Assembly: GCF_002407245.1 (NCBI RefSeq) | Contig: NZ_CP010681.1 | Span: forward strand, 2,852,001 to 2,916,000 | Origin: Phaeobacter piscinae | GTDB taxonomy: Bacteria > Pseudomonadota > Alphaproteobacteria > Rhodobacterales > Rhodobacteraceae | Direction of reading: 5' to 3' | DNA length: 64,000 nucleotides | Shown here: one piece after another, positions 51,810 through 61,025 of the stretch | How positions within the stretch are numbered: position 1 is the first letter of the stretch | Layout of the letters: each line of letters opens with the position of its first letter | Made by a program: the position numbers and the translations under genes | Notes under the pieces: generated by a model | What the model was told of the DNA's origin: nothing | The model's database searches: none | The model's input: the letters and a program-made list of their open reading frames with translations, nothing else

Positions 51810-52415
51810 ATGGAAAAATTCACAAAAATCCAAGGCATCGCTGCCCCCATGCCGCTGGTCAACATCGACACCGACATGATCATCCCGAAGGTGTTCCTGA
51901 AGTCCATTCAGCGCACCGGGTTCGGCAAGAACCTGTTCGACGAGATGCGCTATAACCGCGACGGCACCGAGATTGCGGACTTCGTGCTGAACAAGCCGCA
52001 GTACCGTGATGCAGAGATCCTGATTGCGGGCGACAACTTTGGCTGCGGCTCCTCGCGCGAACACGCGCCTTGGGCGATTGCCGACTTTGGCATCAAGTGC
52101 ATTGTGTCGACATCCTTTGCCGACATCTTCTTCAACAACAGCTTCAAGAACGGCATCCTGCCAATTGTCCTACCGCAAGAGCAGGTGGATCTGCTGATGA
52201 AGGACGCGGAAAAAGGCGCAAACGCGCGCATGACTGTCGATCTGGAAGCGCAGGAAATCACCACATCCGATGGTGAGGTGATCACATTCGAAGTCGACGC
52301 GTTCAAAAAGCACTGCCTGCTGAACGGGCTCGACGACATTGGTCTGACCATGGAGAAATCCGCCTCTATCGCCAGCTTTGAAGACAAGGCTGCGCAAGAG
52401 CGCCCCTGGGTCTGA
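51810..52415 (+). CDS. leuD: 3-isopropylmalate dehydratase small subunit
   Basis: 201 residues. Swivel-domain signature: [45 protein letters not shown]. The N-terminus [29 protein letters not shown] is conserved. The start follows GGAGCC about seven bases upstream. Partner of LeuC; the pair forms an operon ended by the terminator at 52448. Confidence 0.97.
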   Translation: MEKFTKIQGIAAPMPLVNIDTDMIIPKVFLKSIQRTGFGKNLFDEMRYNRDGTEIADFVLNKPQYRDAEILIAGDNFGCGSSREHAPWAIADFGIKCIVSTSFADIFFNNSFKNGILPIVLPQEQVDLLMKDAEKGANARMTVDLEAQEITTSDGEVITFEVDAFKKHCLLNGLDDIGLTMEKSASIASFEDKAAQERPWV

Positions 52416-52447
52416 CCCGACATCAGGTCACCTTTGATAACGCCGCG

Positions 52448-52475
52448 AAAAGCCGCCCCCATGGGCGGCTTTTTT
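52448..52475 (+). terminator. Terminator after leuD, probably bidirectional
   Basis: AAAAGCCGCCC, loop CCAT, GGGCGGCTTTTTT. The plus side serves leuD; the minus side ends in TTTTCG and comes ten bases past the real end of the broken DUF2332 gene, so it may serve both. Confidence 0.88.
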
Positions 52476-52484
52476 GTCGTGAGG

Positions 52485-53462
52485 CTATGCTCCAGTTGCA
52501 GACAGCCACGCGATCTGCTGCCCATGCGGGCCGGTCCATGCCAAGGGCTGGCCATTCTGCATAAGTAGGAACATATCGTCCCGAGGCTGACCTGCACGGG
52601 CAGAAAACTGAGGGAAGACGCGCGGCCCCTCATTGCTGATCCAGATTGCGTCACTCTCAAGCATCTGCTTGGCGAAGGCATCCCGCTACTGTTGATCGGC
52701 GACATAGGTCAGAACTGCGGTGTGAAAGATGACAAGGGTTGCATTGGCCGGTGCCTCAGCGACCAGCGCAGGCAAATCCTGCGTCAAATCTCCGGAGACC
52801 ACATGTGGCGGACAGTGCTTTGCGACCGAAATCGCAGACCGCAGCCGAACAAGGCGCAACTGATGTTCAGGCCAGACCAACTGTTCCAGCCAAGCCACGT
52901 CAGCGTCACAACTGACATCGAGAGGGTTCAGATCCAGCCCCGCCCGCCAGACAATATCAGGGTGCGTCACCGGTTGCGGTGTACCCGGTGACGCGCTGCA
53001 CTGAAATATCGGGGCACAACCTGCAAACTCCTGCGGCGGTGGCAGCTTATGGTCGCCCCAATCGTACCCATAGATATCTGGCAACAGGCACAGACCAGCG
53101 GAGGCGCCCACCTCAATCAGCACGATCGGCCCAGTGATCGGCGCCAAAAGGGGCAGCAAGACAGCACAGCGTCCCGGCTCATTCGTCTGCGTCGTCCGTC
53201 TTCGCATTACCGTGGCAACTTCCTCGGCCTGGTCGTGGATGACCCTGTCAAATGCTTCCGGACAGGAAATGTGGCCTGCAACGTGGCGCACTGCCGCAAA
53301 CAGCAAATTGGGTTGCTGACGATCCGCAGGCAACGCCGACAGAAAGCCGAGACAGTTTTGCGAGTGAGCCACATGCAGCGCCAGCCTCTCATAAATGGGC
53401 GACCGACCTGCGGCCTCCCATTGCACGAATCTGATGTAGCGTTCTGCAATGTGAGGGATCAT
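52485..53462 (-). pseudogene. DUF2332 gene interrupted by one in-frame amber codon
   Basis: From ATG 53462 (GGAG upstream) the frame encodes MIPHIAERYIRFVQWEAAGRSP onward and stops at TAG 52688-52686. The same frame then stays open to a second TAG at 52487-52485, giving RDAFAKQMLESDAIWISNEG, then VFPQF and ARAGQPRDDMFLLMQNGQ followed by LAWTGPHGQQIAWL. These are the expected final blocks of the DUF2332 family (PF10094, by memory), whose earlier hallmark IVLIEVGASAGLCL is at the middle of the gene. So a single nonsense change splits an otherwise complete 325-codon gene. I call it a pseudogene unless amber suppression occurs; a sequencing error is also possible. Function of the family is unknown. 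Confidence 0.8.
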
Positions 53463-53829
53463 CCCAGTCTCCAACCAAACCGCGAGCAGCACGCAGGCGA
53501 CTGACCTGCGCCGAAATCTGCCCCGATCCCCACTATCCCAGTTGCGCGGTTCTCCCACAACATATTGTGGACCACCGCATAAACCCTTGTTTTCACTCAC
53601 ACGCAGCCACGATCACTGATGCAAACCAGCACCACCCTACCACCCAAAACACGCAAAACCCTGCTGAAACCCCGGTGCGAACTTGAGCAATATCCCGCTG
53701 ACAGGCACAAATAAGGCGGAAATGAGGCAGCGCTCAGCAGAGACATTTCACCAAGAAATGCATGCGGGCATCAAGTTGGAACAACGGCACGGCAATGTAC
53801 CGGCCAGTCCAGTTTGAAGGGATCGAGGC
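53463..53829. other. 367-base gap without a recognised gene
   Basis: It holds the promoter regions of the DUF2332 gene (left) and of the 277-residue membrane protein (right). I see no open frame with a ribosome site, no clear hairpin and no repeat. Confidence 0.6.
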
Positions 53830-54663
53830 GTGATAGCACGGATTACAGGCGCGGCCATCCGCGGCATCTTTGTTGCATTGCTGATTGCAATGCCATCGCT
53901 GTTGTTGCCGGATGCAGCGACACGGTCACCCGAGGTGATCGCCCTGCTTGCCATCCTCGCCGCGGCACTGACCTTCGCCGAGTATTTCTCAAGCTATCCA
54001 AGTTTCGTGGAGTTTCGCGAGGCTCCTCCGCTGAACAGAATGCGGTTCATATCGCTGGCCCTGATCGTCATTCTGGTCAGCCTGGTGGCCCGCCATCCAA
54101 TGGAAGCCACCGCCCTCACCTCTCTGGTGCATGGTCTGGCCTCAGGGCTGGGCGACACACTTGATTTCGCGTTTTCCCCGATCCAGCTGACCGGTTTGAT
54201 GATGCCCGCCCATGTGGCGCCAGATCTTATCTCACAGGTGATGGCGGCAGCGGCGCTCAGCTATATGATTGCCCTCATCACCATCCTTGGTTTTGCGCTG
54301 GCGATCCGGCTTCGGGACTGGCCGCTCAGTAATGGGCCTTTCAATGTCTGGACCAACCTGCCTCTCTTCGACCCGACGACCGGCGGCGATGTGGTTGAAC
54401 GGCTGCAACGGGATGCCCGGATCAATATCGTTGGTGGCGTGCTTCTGCCCTTCGCGCTGCCTGCGATGGTGAAGCTCACCTCCGGTGTCGTGGACCCTAG
54501 CCTGCTGGCGGCCCCGCAGACCCTGGTCTGGGTCGTTTCGGCCTGGGCCTTTGTTCCTGCGTCGATGATCATGCGCGGGCTTGCAATGCTGCGGATTTCA
54601 GATCTGATCGCGCAGAAGCGCCGTGCCGCCTATGCCAGTTCAGAGGCATTGCAAACCGCATGA
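53830..54663 (+). CDS. Hypothetical integral membrane protein
   Basis: 277 residues from GTG 53830, with AGGG about 12 bases upstream. Hydrophobic segments: IFVALLIAMPSLLLP, VIALLAILAAALTFAEYF, ISLALIVILVSLVA, AAALSYMIALITILGFALAI and two near the C-terminus. It contains EYFSSYPSFVEFREAPPLNRMRF and TTGGDVVERLQRDARINIVGG between segments. I know no family name. It overlaps the nuclease-fold gene downstream by four bases (ATGA), so the two form a unit lying between leuD and leuB. Confidence 0.72.
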   Translation: MIARITGAAIRGIFVALLIAMPSLLLPDAATRSPEVIALLAILAAALTFAEYFSSYPSFVEFREAPPLNRMRFISLALIVILVSLVARHPMEATALTSLVHGLASGLGDTLDFAFSPIQLTGLMMPAHVAPDLISQVMAAAALSYMIALITILGFALAIRLRDWPLSNGPFNVWTNLPLFDPTTGGDVVERLQRDARINIVGGVLLPFALPAMVKLTSGVVDPSLLAAPQTLVWVVSAWAFVPASMIMRGLAMLRISDLIAQKRRAAYASSEALQTA

Positions 54664-55724
54664 GACCGCTGGCCTCGCTCCTGCTGGCCGCTCTCCTCCC
54701 ATTGATCAACCTTGCCGAAGCGGACCCTGCAAAGACCTTGCGCATCGCCAGCTTCAATACGGAGCTGTCCCGCAAGGGACCCGGCCTGTTGTTGCGGGAT
54801 CTGCAACGCGGCAAGGATCCGCAGATAGCCGCCATTTTGCAAACACTCACCGAGGCCGACGCCGATGTACTTGTCTTGCAGGGGATTGATTGGGACTACG
54901 AAGGTCGCAGCCTGGCCGAACTACGCAACCTCCTGGCCAAACGCATCCCCAGTTATGGTCATATCTACGCCGCGCGGCCCAATACTGGCATGCAGACCGG
55001 GCACGACATGGACGGCGATGGGCGTTTGGGCACCGCGCGGGATGCACAGGGCTATGGCCGGTTCACCGGCCAGGACGGCATGGCCATCCTCTCTCGGCTG
55101 CCCATTCTGCGCGATGACGTGAGAGACTTATCGGCGTTGCTCTGGCAGGATCTGCCCGGTGCCACGCTGCCAACACACCCCGATGGTACGCCCTTCCCCA
55201 GCCGTGACGCGCTGGCAGCTCAGCGTCTGTCGACAACCGGGCACTGGGTTGTCCCTGTCCTGCTGCCCAGTGGTGAGCCGCTGTCAGTTCTGGCATTTCA
55301 GGCAACACCCCCGCTGTTCGACGGGCCGGAAGACCGCAACGGACTGCGCAACCAAGACGAAATCAGGCTTTGGCAGGTCCTGCTGGATGGCGGGCTTGGT
55401 CCCACACCAGCCGACCCATGGGTCATCGTGGGCGGTGCGAACCTCGACCCCGACAAAGGCGCCGGCCGCCGCGCGGCCATCGCGGATCTACTCCGCGATC
55501 CGCGCCTGCAAGACCCACGACCACGGGATAGTGCAGGACACACAGATACCGTCAACTGGGGCACATCCGGTCCGATGCGTGTCGACTACGTCCTGCCCTC
55601 ACAAGCGTTGCAGGTTGTTGCGTCAGGGCTGATATGGCCTGCTAATATCCCGGCCAAAGACGACGACGCGGACCGCCCTTCCAGCCGTCATGCCCTGGTC
55701 TGGACAGATCTGCAAATTCCGTAG
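54660..55724 (+). CDS. Secreted endonuclease/exonuclease/phosphatase-fold protein
   Basis: 354 residues with a signal peptide (LASLLLAALLPLINLAEA). The fold is recognisable: LRIASFNTELSR (first strand, N-x-E), DADVLVLQGIDWDYEG (in place of the usual Q-E), DPWVIVGGANLDPDKG and a C-terminal DADRPSSRHALVWTDLQ with the SDH-like SRH block. The usual catalytic D-x-N reads GANLD and the QE block reads QGID, so some metal ligands are changed. Substrate unknown. Periplasmic. Coupled to the membrane protein gene upstream. Confidence 0.8.
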   Translation: MRPLASLLLAALLPLINLAEADPAKTLRIASFNTELSRKGPGLLLRDLQRGKDPQIAAILQTLTEADADVLVLQGIDWDYEGRSLAELRNLLAKRIPSYGHIYAARPNTGMQTGHDMDGDGRLGTARDAQGYGRFTGQDGMAILSRLPILRDDVRDLSALLWQDLPGATLPTHPDGTPFPSRDALAAQRLSTTGHWVVPVLLPSGEPLSVLAFQATPPLFDGPEDRNGLRNQDEIRLWQVLLDGGLGPTPADPWVIVGGANLDPDKGAGRRAAIADLLRDPRLQDPRPRDSAGHTDTVNWGTSGPMRVDYVLPSQALQVVASGLIWPANIPAKDDDADRPSSRHALVWTDLQIP

Positions 55725-55865
55725 CAGTTTCACTGCAACAAGATGGCGCGAAATCCGCCCTCTCAGCCATAAAAACAAAGCGATCAGCCGCTATCTGCGC
55801 CCGGAACATTGACCCAAGGGCGATGTGCCGTTACCCCGGCTGCAACGCTTTCAAGGAGTACCCAT

Positions 55866-56969
55866 ATGTCCAACCCATCGATTCTGATTCTGCCCGGCGA
55901 CGGGATCGGCCCCGAGGTCATGGCCGAGGTCCGCAAGGTCATCACCTGGTATGGCGAAAAGCGCGATCTACAGTTCGATGTGAGCGAGGATCTTGTTGGT
56001 GGGGCTGCCTATGATGTGCACGGCAAACCGCTGGCCGATGAGACTATGGAGAAGGCACAAGAAGTCGATGCGGTTCTGTTGGGCGCCGTAGGTGGCCCCA
56101 AGTACGACGATCTCGACTTCTCCGTCAAACCAGAACGCGGCCTTCTGCGTCTGCGCAAGGAGATGGATCTCTACTCCAACCTGCGCCCGGCGCAATGCTT
56201 TGACGCGCTGGCGGATTTCTCTTCCTTGAAGAAGGACATCGTTGCCGGTCTCGACATCATGATCGTGCGCGAACTGACCTCGGGTGTCTATTTCGGCGAG
56301 CCACGCGGCATCTTCGAAGAGGGCAATGAGCGCGTCGGCATCAATACCCAGCGCTATACAGAGAGTGAAATCGAACGCGCCGCACGGTCTGCGTTTGAAC
56401 TGGCGATGCGCCGGAACAAAAAACTCTGTTCGATGGAAAAAGCCAACGTGATGGAGTCCGGCATCCTGTGGCGCGAAGTCACAACCCGCGTCTCCGCCGA
56501 CTACCCAGAGGTCGAGCTGTCCCACATGTATGCCGACAATGGCGCGATGCAGCTGGTGCGCGCGCCCAAGCAGTTTGACGTGATCCTCACCGACAACCTC
56601 TTTGGCGACATCCTGTCCGACTGTGCCGCAATGCTGACCGGCTCTCTGGGCATGCTGCCGTCTGCTTCGCTCGGCGCGCCGATGGCAAACGGCCGACCCA
56701 AGGCACTGTATGAGCCGGTACACGGTTCCGCGCCGGATATCGCGGGTCAGGGCAAGGCAAATCCGATTGCCTGTATCCTCAGCTTTGCGATGGCGCTGCG
56801 CTACAGCTTTGATCAGGGGGCCGAGGCGGACCGTCTGGAAACTGCGGTGGAGCAGGTTCTGGCTGATGGTCACCGCACCGGCGATCTGTTGGGCGAAGAA
56901 GGCGTCTCGCCGATCAGCACGTCTGAAATGGGCGATGTGATCATCGCCGCCCTCGACGCCAGCCTCTAA
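55866..56969 (+). CDS. leuB: 3-isopropylmalate dehydrogenase
   Basis: 367 residues from ATG 55866 (AAGGAG upstream; earlier in-frame start at 55809 ignored). Motifs: [15 protein letters not shown] at the N-terminus, the substrate-binding [29 protein letters not shown], and the NAD/Mg signature [27 protein letters not shown] followed by [19 protein letters not shown]. It carries out the third step of leucine synthesis after LeuCD. The gap from leuD (3.4 kb) is filled by the broken DUF2332 gene and the membrane/nuclease pair. Confidence 0.97.
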   Translation: MSNPSILILPGDGIGPEVMAEVRKVITWYGEKRDLQFDVSEDLVGGAAYDVHGKPLADETMEKAQEVDAVLLGAVGGPKYDDLDFSVKPERGLLRLRKEMDLYSNLRPAQCFDALADFSSLKKDIVAGLDIMIVRELTSGVYFGEPRGIFEEGNERVGINTQRYTESEIERAARSAFELAMRRNKKLCSMEKANVMESGILWREVTTRVSADYPEVELSHMYADNGAMQLVRAPKQFDVILTDNLFGDILSDCAAMLTGSLGMLPSASLGAPMANGRPKALYEPVHGSAPDIAGQGKANPIACILSFAMALRYSFDQGAEADRLETAVEQVLADGHRTGDLLGEEGVSPISTSEMGDVIIAALDASL

Positions 56970-57182
56970 GGGCTTCGGTATATAATCGCGGTGCGGGCCA
57001 CCAATGGCCCCGCCGCATCCTGCTCAGACCGATCTAAGACCTGGCAGGCAACAGCCCAGATTGCGCGCGCGGACTGACGGTTCGATCCGCGACAACTGAC
57101 GGCTTTTTTAGTATTTCCCTGACGGTGTTAGCGCTATAGTGCAGGCCATCTGCCGTATTGTTGCGCCGACCCGGATGACCCT

Positions 57183-58139
57183 ATGAACATAAAAGCCGCT
57201 TTGCTTGCCCTCTTGGCCTATGCGATTTTTTCCACCCATGATGTGGTGGTCAAGATCCTCGGCGCGGATGTGTCACCGGTTCAGTTGGTGTTCTTCAGCA
57301 GCCTGTTGTCCTTTCCGCTGCTGGTTTTGATGCTGATCAAGGATGCAACCCCCGGCCACCTGCGCCCGGTCCACCCTTGGTGGATGGCCGCGCGGTCGGC
57401 AACCATGGCTGTGATCCCTGCAAGTGCCTTTTACGCGTTTTCCGAACTGCCGCTGGCGGAAACCTATGCGTTGCTTTTTGCCACGCCGCTGCTGATCACC
57501 CTGCTGTCGATCCCGATCTTGGGCGAACGTGTCGGTCTGCCGCGACTGGCGGCGGTCGTGGTTGGCTTTATCGGCGTGATGGTGGTGCTGCGCCCCGGTG
57601 CGACCAGCTTTGGCCTCGGTCATGCGGCAGCGCTTTTTGCCTCTTTCTGCGCCGCTTTTCAGTCGGTCGTTCTGCGCAAAATCAGCGCGGATGAGCGCCG
57701 GGTCGTACTGATGATTTATCCGATGCTGATGACCTTTGCCGTCATGGGGTTGGCACTGCCGCTGGTCTATGTCCCACTGGAAGGTGTGACCTTCGGCGGC
57801 ATCGCGATTGTGGCCCTGTTTGGGTTTTGCGCGACGTTGCTGACAGTCAGCGCCTATACCATTGGCGAGGCGGCGATCGTCGCCCCTATGCAGTATTCCC
57901 AGATCATCTGGGCCACCATCTTCAGCGTGGTTCTTTTCAACGAAAAGGTCGATTTGATGACATTGGTCGGTGCTGCCATCATCATCGCCAGCGGCATTTT
58001 TATTGTGCTGCGTGAAGCCTTTGGCGGACGCTCCGACAATACTCCGGTTCTGCGCACCCGGAGCCGTGGATATACTGCGGGCGGCACCAATGTATCACTC
58101 ATGCTGAAACGGCAAAGCGAGGATAATCCGGCGGAATAG
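57183..58139 (+). CDS. EamA/DMT-superfamily transporter
   Basis: 318 residues, two EamA repeats with about ten membrane segments. FSTHDVVVKILGADVSPVQLVFFSSLLSFPLLVLMLI, LPLAETYALLFATPLLITLLSIPILGERVG and VLFNEKVDLMTLVGAAIIIASGIFIVL are typical. A 45-residue C-terminal extension (DNTPVLRTRSRGYTAGG...) is hydrophilic. Predicted metabolite exporter. The 213 bases before it hold no clear promoter or gene. Confidence 0.88.
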   Translation: MNIKAALLALLAYAIFSTHDVVVKILGADVSPVQLVFFSSLLSFPLLVLMLIKDATPGHLRPVHPWWMAARSATMAVIPASAFYAFSELPLAETYALLFATPLLITLLSIPILGERVGLPRLAAVVVGFIGVMVVLRPGATSFGLGHAAALFASFCAAFQSVVLRKISADERRVVLMIYPMLMTFAVMGLALPLVYVPLEGVTFGGIAIVALFGFCATLLTVSAYTIGEAAIVAPMQYSQIIWATIFSVVLFNEKVDLMTLVGAAIIIASGIFIVLREAFGGRSDNTPVLRTRSRGYTAGGTNVSLMLKRQSEDNPAE

Positions 58140-58182
58140 GGCTTGCATATCCAAGCCCTGCCGTGTAATTCCGCGCCACGGT

Positions 58183-58259
58183 CGGAGCGTAGCTCAGCCT
58201 GGTAGAGCACTGTCTTCGGGAGGCAGGGGCCGGAGGTTCGAATCCTCTCGCTCCGACCA
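58183..58259 (+). tRNA. tRNA-Pro(CGG)
   Basis: 77 bases with encoded CCA. The acceptor arms CGGAGCG and CGCTCCG pair, the anticodon arm CTGTC/GGCAG encloses TTCGGGA with anticodon CGG (proline, codon CCG), and TTCGAAT in the T loop is standard. It is transcribed alone, 43 bases past the DMT gene. Confidence 0.95.
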
Positions 58260-58265
58260 AATATG

Positions 58266-58290
58266 CAAAGGCGCCCTTGGGCGCCTTTTG
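58266..58290 (+). terminator. Terminator after tRNA-Pro
   Basis: AAAGGCGCCC, loop TTG, GGGCGCCTTTT then GTGTTTT; it follows the tRNA by six bases. Confidence 0.85.
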
Positions 58291-58314
58291 TGTTTTCAGG
58301 TTCGTGATCCGCCC

Positions 58315-58977
58315 TTAACCGCCGTTATTAGCAAAGCACATAAACAGTCCGGCGCCACCTGTCATAGCAAGAGCTTCCATCGAACAGCCACGCGTATCAT
58401 GCGCCGCGTTCCAAGATGTATTGCCGCCACCATGGCGATCATGATGTCCGACCGTGGCACTGCCCTCTCCGGAACTGGTCCAATTGCTACAGGTCTTATC
58501 GCCTTCCATCCAAGGGAAATAAGCGGTGCCATCCGCCATGGTGCCGGTCAGCAAATCATGGGCATTCGGGCGATCACCCCGGCCGTTCACCAGATTGCCA
58601 TTCTCATCCAGCCCAGTGGATTTGACGATATTGGGACTAAGATGCAGCTCATCCAGATTGCCCGCGATCTGCACGCCCTTGGCATTGTGCCATGGACCGC
58701 TGCCAATCCGGTCACGCGCTGAAATCCCGCGCTTACCCTCTTCCTGTGTGCTGAGATAGGCGCGCCAGGTTTTGCCAGTTATACCGGCAGCTTCGGCGAG
58801 GCTGGCACAATGTGCGTCTGCGCCCTCGAGTCCGCCGAGATCGCCGCCTTGTCCCGAGCCGACGCTGGTCACGAAAAAGCTCATGCTAGTGTCCTGGGCC
58901 AGCGCAGCCCCACCGGCGCTCAAGAGCAGCGGAATAGAGATCAGCGCGGCTTTGGCCGCAGCTATGGTCACTGTCAT
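58315..58977 (-). CDS. Secreted lectin-like hypothetical protein
   Basis: 220 residues from ATG 58977 with a signal peptide (LISIPLLLSAGGAALA). The mature part has FFVTSVGSGQGGDLGGLEGADAHCASLAEAAG, WRAYLSTQEEGKRGISARDRIGSGPWHNAKGV and HDRHGGGNTSWNAAHDTRGCSMEALAM near the end. This layout (early ADAHC, RIGxGPWxNAKG, a final cysteine pair with CSxxAL) matches proteins sometimes labelled lectin or DUF1554-like, a C-type-lectin-like fold; I am unsure of the exact family. Probably a periplasmic or surface binding protein. Confidence 0.65.
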   Translation of the reverse strand: MTVTIAAAKAALISIPLLLSAGGAALAQDTSMSFFVTSVGSGQGGDLGGLEGADAHCASLAEAAGITGKTWRAYLSTQEEGKRGISARDRIGSGPWHNAKGVQIAGNLDELHLSPNIVKSTGLDENGNLVNGRGDRPNAHDLLTGTMADGTAYFPWMEGDKTCSNWTSSGEGSATVGHHDRHGGGNTSWNAAHDTRGCSMEALAMTGGAGLFMCFANNGG

Positions 58978-59148
58978 CTTATGGTCTCCCCTGTTGTATC
59001 GAACGGGGCGCCTGATCGCCTCCCGACAGAAGCTACAGTCACGGATCCTGCCCTGCGCGCGCATACGCCACCCAGTCTCTTAGGTAGAAGCCCGCAGAAG
59101 GTTTTCAAACAAAGGCCAGCATGTCCGCCAAGAGTGAGCGTCATAACA

Positions 59149-59188
59149 AAACAAGGCCGCACTGAGCGATGTCAGTGCGGCCTTGTTT
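59149..59188 (-). terminator. Terminator after the hisS-hisZ-hisG operon
   Basis: AAACAAGGCCGCACTGA and TCAGTGCGGCCTTGTTT pair over 17 bases around a GCGATG loop. On the minus strand it follows the hisG stop by about 57 bases and ends in TTGTTTTG. Confidence 0.85.
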
Positions 59189-59244
59189 CACATATCGCGA
59201 GTTTGGTTCTGATCCGCCAATTAGGCTCGAATCTCTTGCCCGGA

Positions 59245-59937
59245 CTACCCGTGCAGGCGTTCCAACAGGTCGCCCAATGTGGCCTTTTCCTCGGCGCTGT
59301 ATTTCGCCACCCGGCTGCGCCATAGCGTGGCCTGCGAGCGCAGGATCAGACCATCTGACATCAGCTTTAGGTGGTTGGCCCGCAGGGTTTCCCCGGTCGA
59401 TGTGATATCGGCAACCATTTCAGCCGTCTCGTTCTTAACGGTGCCCTCGGTCGCGCCTTGGCTATCTACCAGCTGATAATCCGCAACACCTGCATCCATC
59501 AGATACTCACGCACAAGACGGTGATACTTCGTCGCGATCCGCAGCCGGTGGCCGTGTTTCGCACGGAAAGCGGCGGCGACCGCATCCAGATCGTCGATGG
59601 TCTCCACGTCGACCCAGATTTGTGGCACCGCTAGAATGAGATCGGCATGACCAAAGCCGAGCCCTGCGATTTCTTCAACCTGCTGCTCCCAGAGGGGTAG
59701 TTTTTCCTGTACCAGATCGGTCCCGGTCACCCCAAGATGGATGCGTCCGGCGGCCAGTTCGCGGGGCATCTCCCCTGCGGATAGCAGCACCAGATCGATC
59801 CCCTCAATCCCCTCGACTGCGCCGGCATATTCACGGTCCGACCCCGTGCGTGACAGGGTAATTCCGCGTTTGGCGAACCATTCGAAGGTCTTCTCCATCA
59901 GCCGCCCCTTGGACGGCACCCCAAGCTTCAGATTCAT
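59245..59937 (-). CDS. hisG: ATP phosphoribosyltransferase, short form
   Basis: 230 residues, the short HisG form that lacks the C-terminal regulatory domain and needs HisZ. It starts MNLKLGVPSKGRLMEKTFEW and has LVLLSAGEMPRELAAGRIHLGVTGTDLVQEKLP and LVDSQGATEGTVKNETAEMVADITSTGETLRANHLKLM, the PRPP-binding segment. It catalyses the first step of histidine synthesis. Its start overlaps the hisZ stop as ATGA, and the complex of the two products needs both. Confidence 0.96.
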   Translation of the reverse strand: MNLKLGVPSKGRLMEKTFEWFAKRGITLSRTGSDREYAGAVEGIEGIDLVLLSAGEMPRELAAGRIHLGVTGTDLVQEKLPLWEQQVEEIAGLGFGHADLILAVPQIWVDVETIDDLDAVAAAFRAKHGHRLRIATKYHRLVREYLMDAGVADYQLVDSQGATEGTVKNETAEMVADITSTGETLRANHLKLMSDGLILRSQATLWRSRVAKYSAEEKATLGDLLERLHG

Positions 59938-61022
59938 GACTTCGCCCCTTCCAGCAGCAGCATCAGATCGGGACGAACCACACCGCCAACGGCGGGAATT
60001 TCTGCCCCCTGTCCCAGCTGCCGCGTCAGCGCGTCATAGCGACCACCGCTGGCAATCACCGGCAGATCTGGACGCCCATCGGCGTAAAAGCCGAACACGA
60101 AGCCATCGTAGTATTCCATCGACGTGCGACCGTAAGAAGCTTCAAAATCAAGGCTGTCGACATCAATGCCACGCGCCTTCATCGCCGCGGTACGCGCATC
60201 AAGCCGGTCTAGCGCAGGGTTGATCGCAGGCAGGTCCACCGCGATATCGCGCAGCTGTTCAGATGCATACGGAATGGTCTCACGCACCGCCATCAGCGCC
60301 TCTAGCGCGGTCAGCTCATTCTCCGCAATCGGCGGGGCTGCTGCATCAGCGCGCAGAGCCTCAACACGGGCATCCACCTCCGCCGTGCGACGTTTGCCAA
60401 TGGCGGGCACCTTCCCCGTCAGCACCCCTTCGGTAGACAGCAGCTTGCGACGGCTTTCCGCAACTGGGCTGCGTCCGGCAAACTGGTCGAGCATTGCCCG
60501 AAACCGGCGCGGTCGCCAGATATGGCGCATCAGGGCTGCCTTGCGCAACGACGTGGTATTTAGCCCCTCAACCGCTGCCATCAGAATACCAATATCACCG
60601 GTTGCGGCGCGCACGGGCAGGTCGCGCAGCTGCAACGCAATCAGCGCAAACACCTCGGCATCGGATCCCGCCGGATCATGGCGTTCAAAGACCTCATACC
60701 CGACCTGAAGATATTCGTTGGCGCGGTCCTCGTCGTGTTCCTGACGGCGAAATACGTCGCCTGCATAGGTATAACGCGCAGGCTCTGCACCGTCGCGCAT
60801 GTGCATCTCGACCACTGGCACGGTGAAATCGGGGCGCAGCATCTGCTCTCCGCGCAGCGCGTCTGAGGTCACGTAAGCGCGGGCACGGATGTCCTCACCA
60901 TAGAGATCCAACAGGGTCTCCGCAGGCTGCAGGAAGGGCGGCTCCACCACCCGTGCGCCAGCAGCCTCAAAACTCATGCGCAGCCGGGCGGCCAGCGTCA
61001 GGGCACTTAGACGATCCCCCAT
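59934..61022 (-). CDS. hisZ: ATP phosphoribosyltransferase regulatory subunit HisZ
   Basis: 362 residues, a HisRS-like protein without aminoacylation function. Class II markers are weak: RPDFTVPVVEMHMRDGAEPARYTYAGDVFRRQEHDEDRANEYLQVGYEVFE (motif 2-like), FEASYGRTSMEYYDGFVFGFYADG and PVIASGGRYDALTRQLG near the C-terminus. It binds histidine and controls the short HisG encoded next. It lies three bases after hisS. Confidence 0.93.
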   Translation of the reverse strand: MGDRLSALTLAARLRMSFEAAGARVVEPPFLQPAETLLDLYGEDIRARAYVTSDALRGEQMLRPDFTVPVVEMHMRDGAEPARYTYAGDVFRRQEHDEDRANEYLQVGYEVFERHDPAGSDAEVFALIALQLRDLPVRAATGDIGILMAAVEGLNTTSLRKAALMRHIWRPRRFRAMLDQFAGRSPVAESRRKLLSTEGVLTGKVPAIGKRRTAEVDARVEALRADAAAPPIAENELTALEALMAVRETIPYASEQLRDIAVDLPAINPALDRLDARTAAMKARGIDVDSLDFEASYGRTSMEYYDGFVFGFYADGRPDLPVIASGGRYDALTRQLGQGAEIPAVGGVVRPDLMLLLEGAKS

Positions 61023-61025
61023 CGT

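Noticed and set aside
57115..57145. Promoter-like CTGACG and TATAGT before the second DMT gene
   Set aside because: The two boxes are only ten bases apart, too close for a sigma-70 promoter.
58183..58259. Integration site at the tRNA-Pro 3' end
   Set aside because: No repeated tRNA fragment or integrase gene is found within the window on either side.
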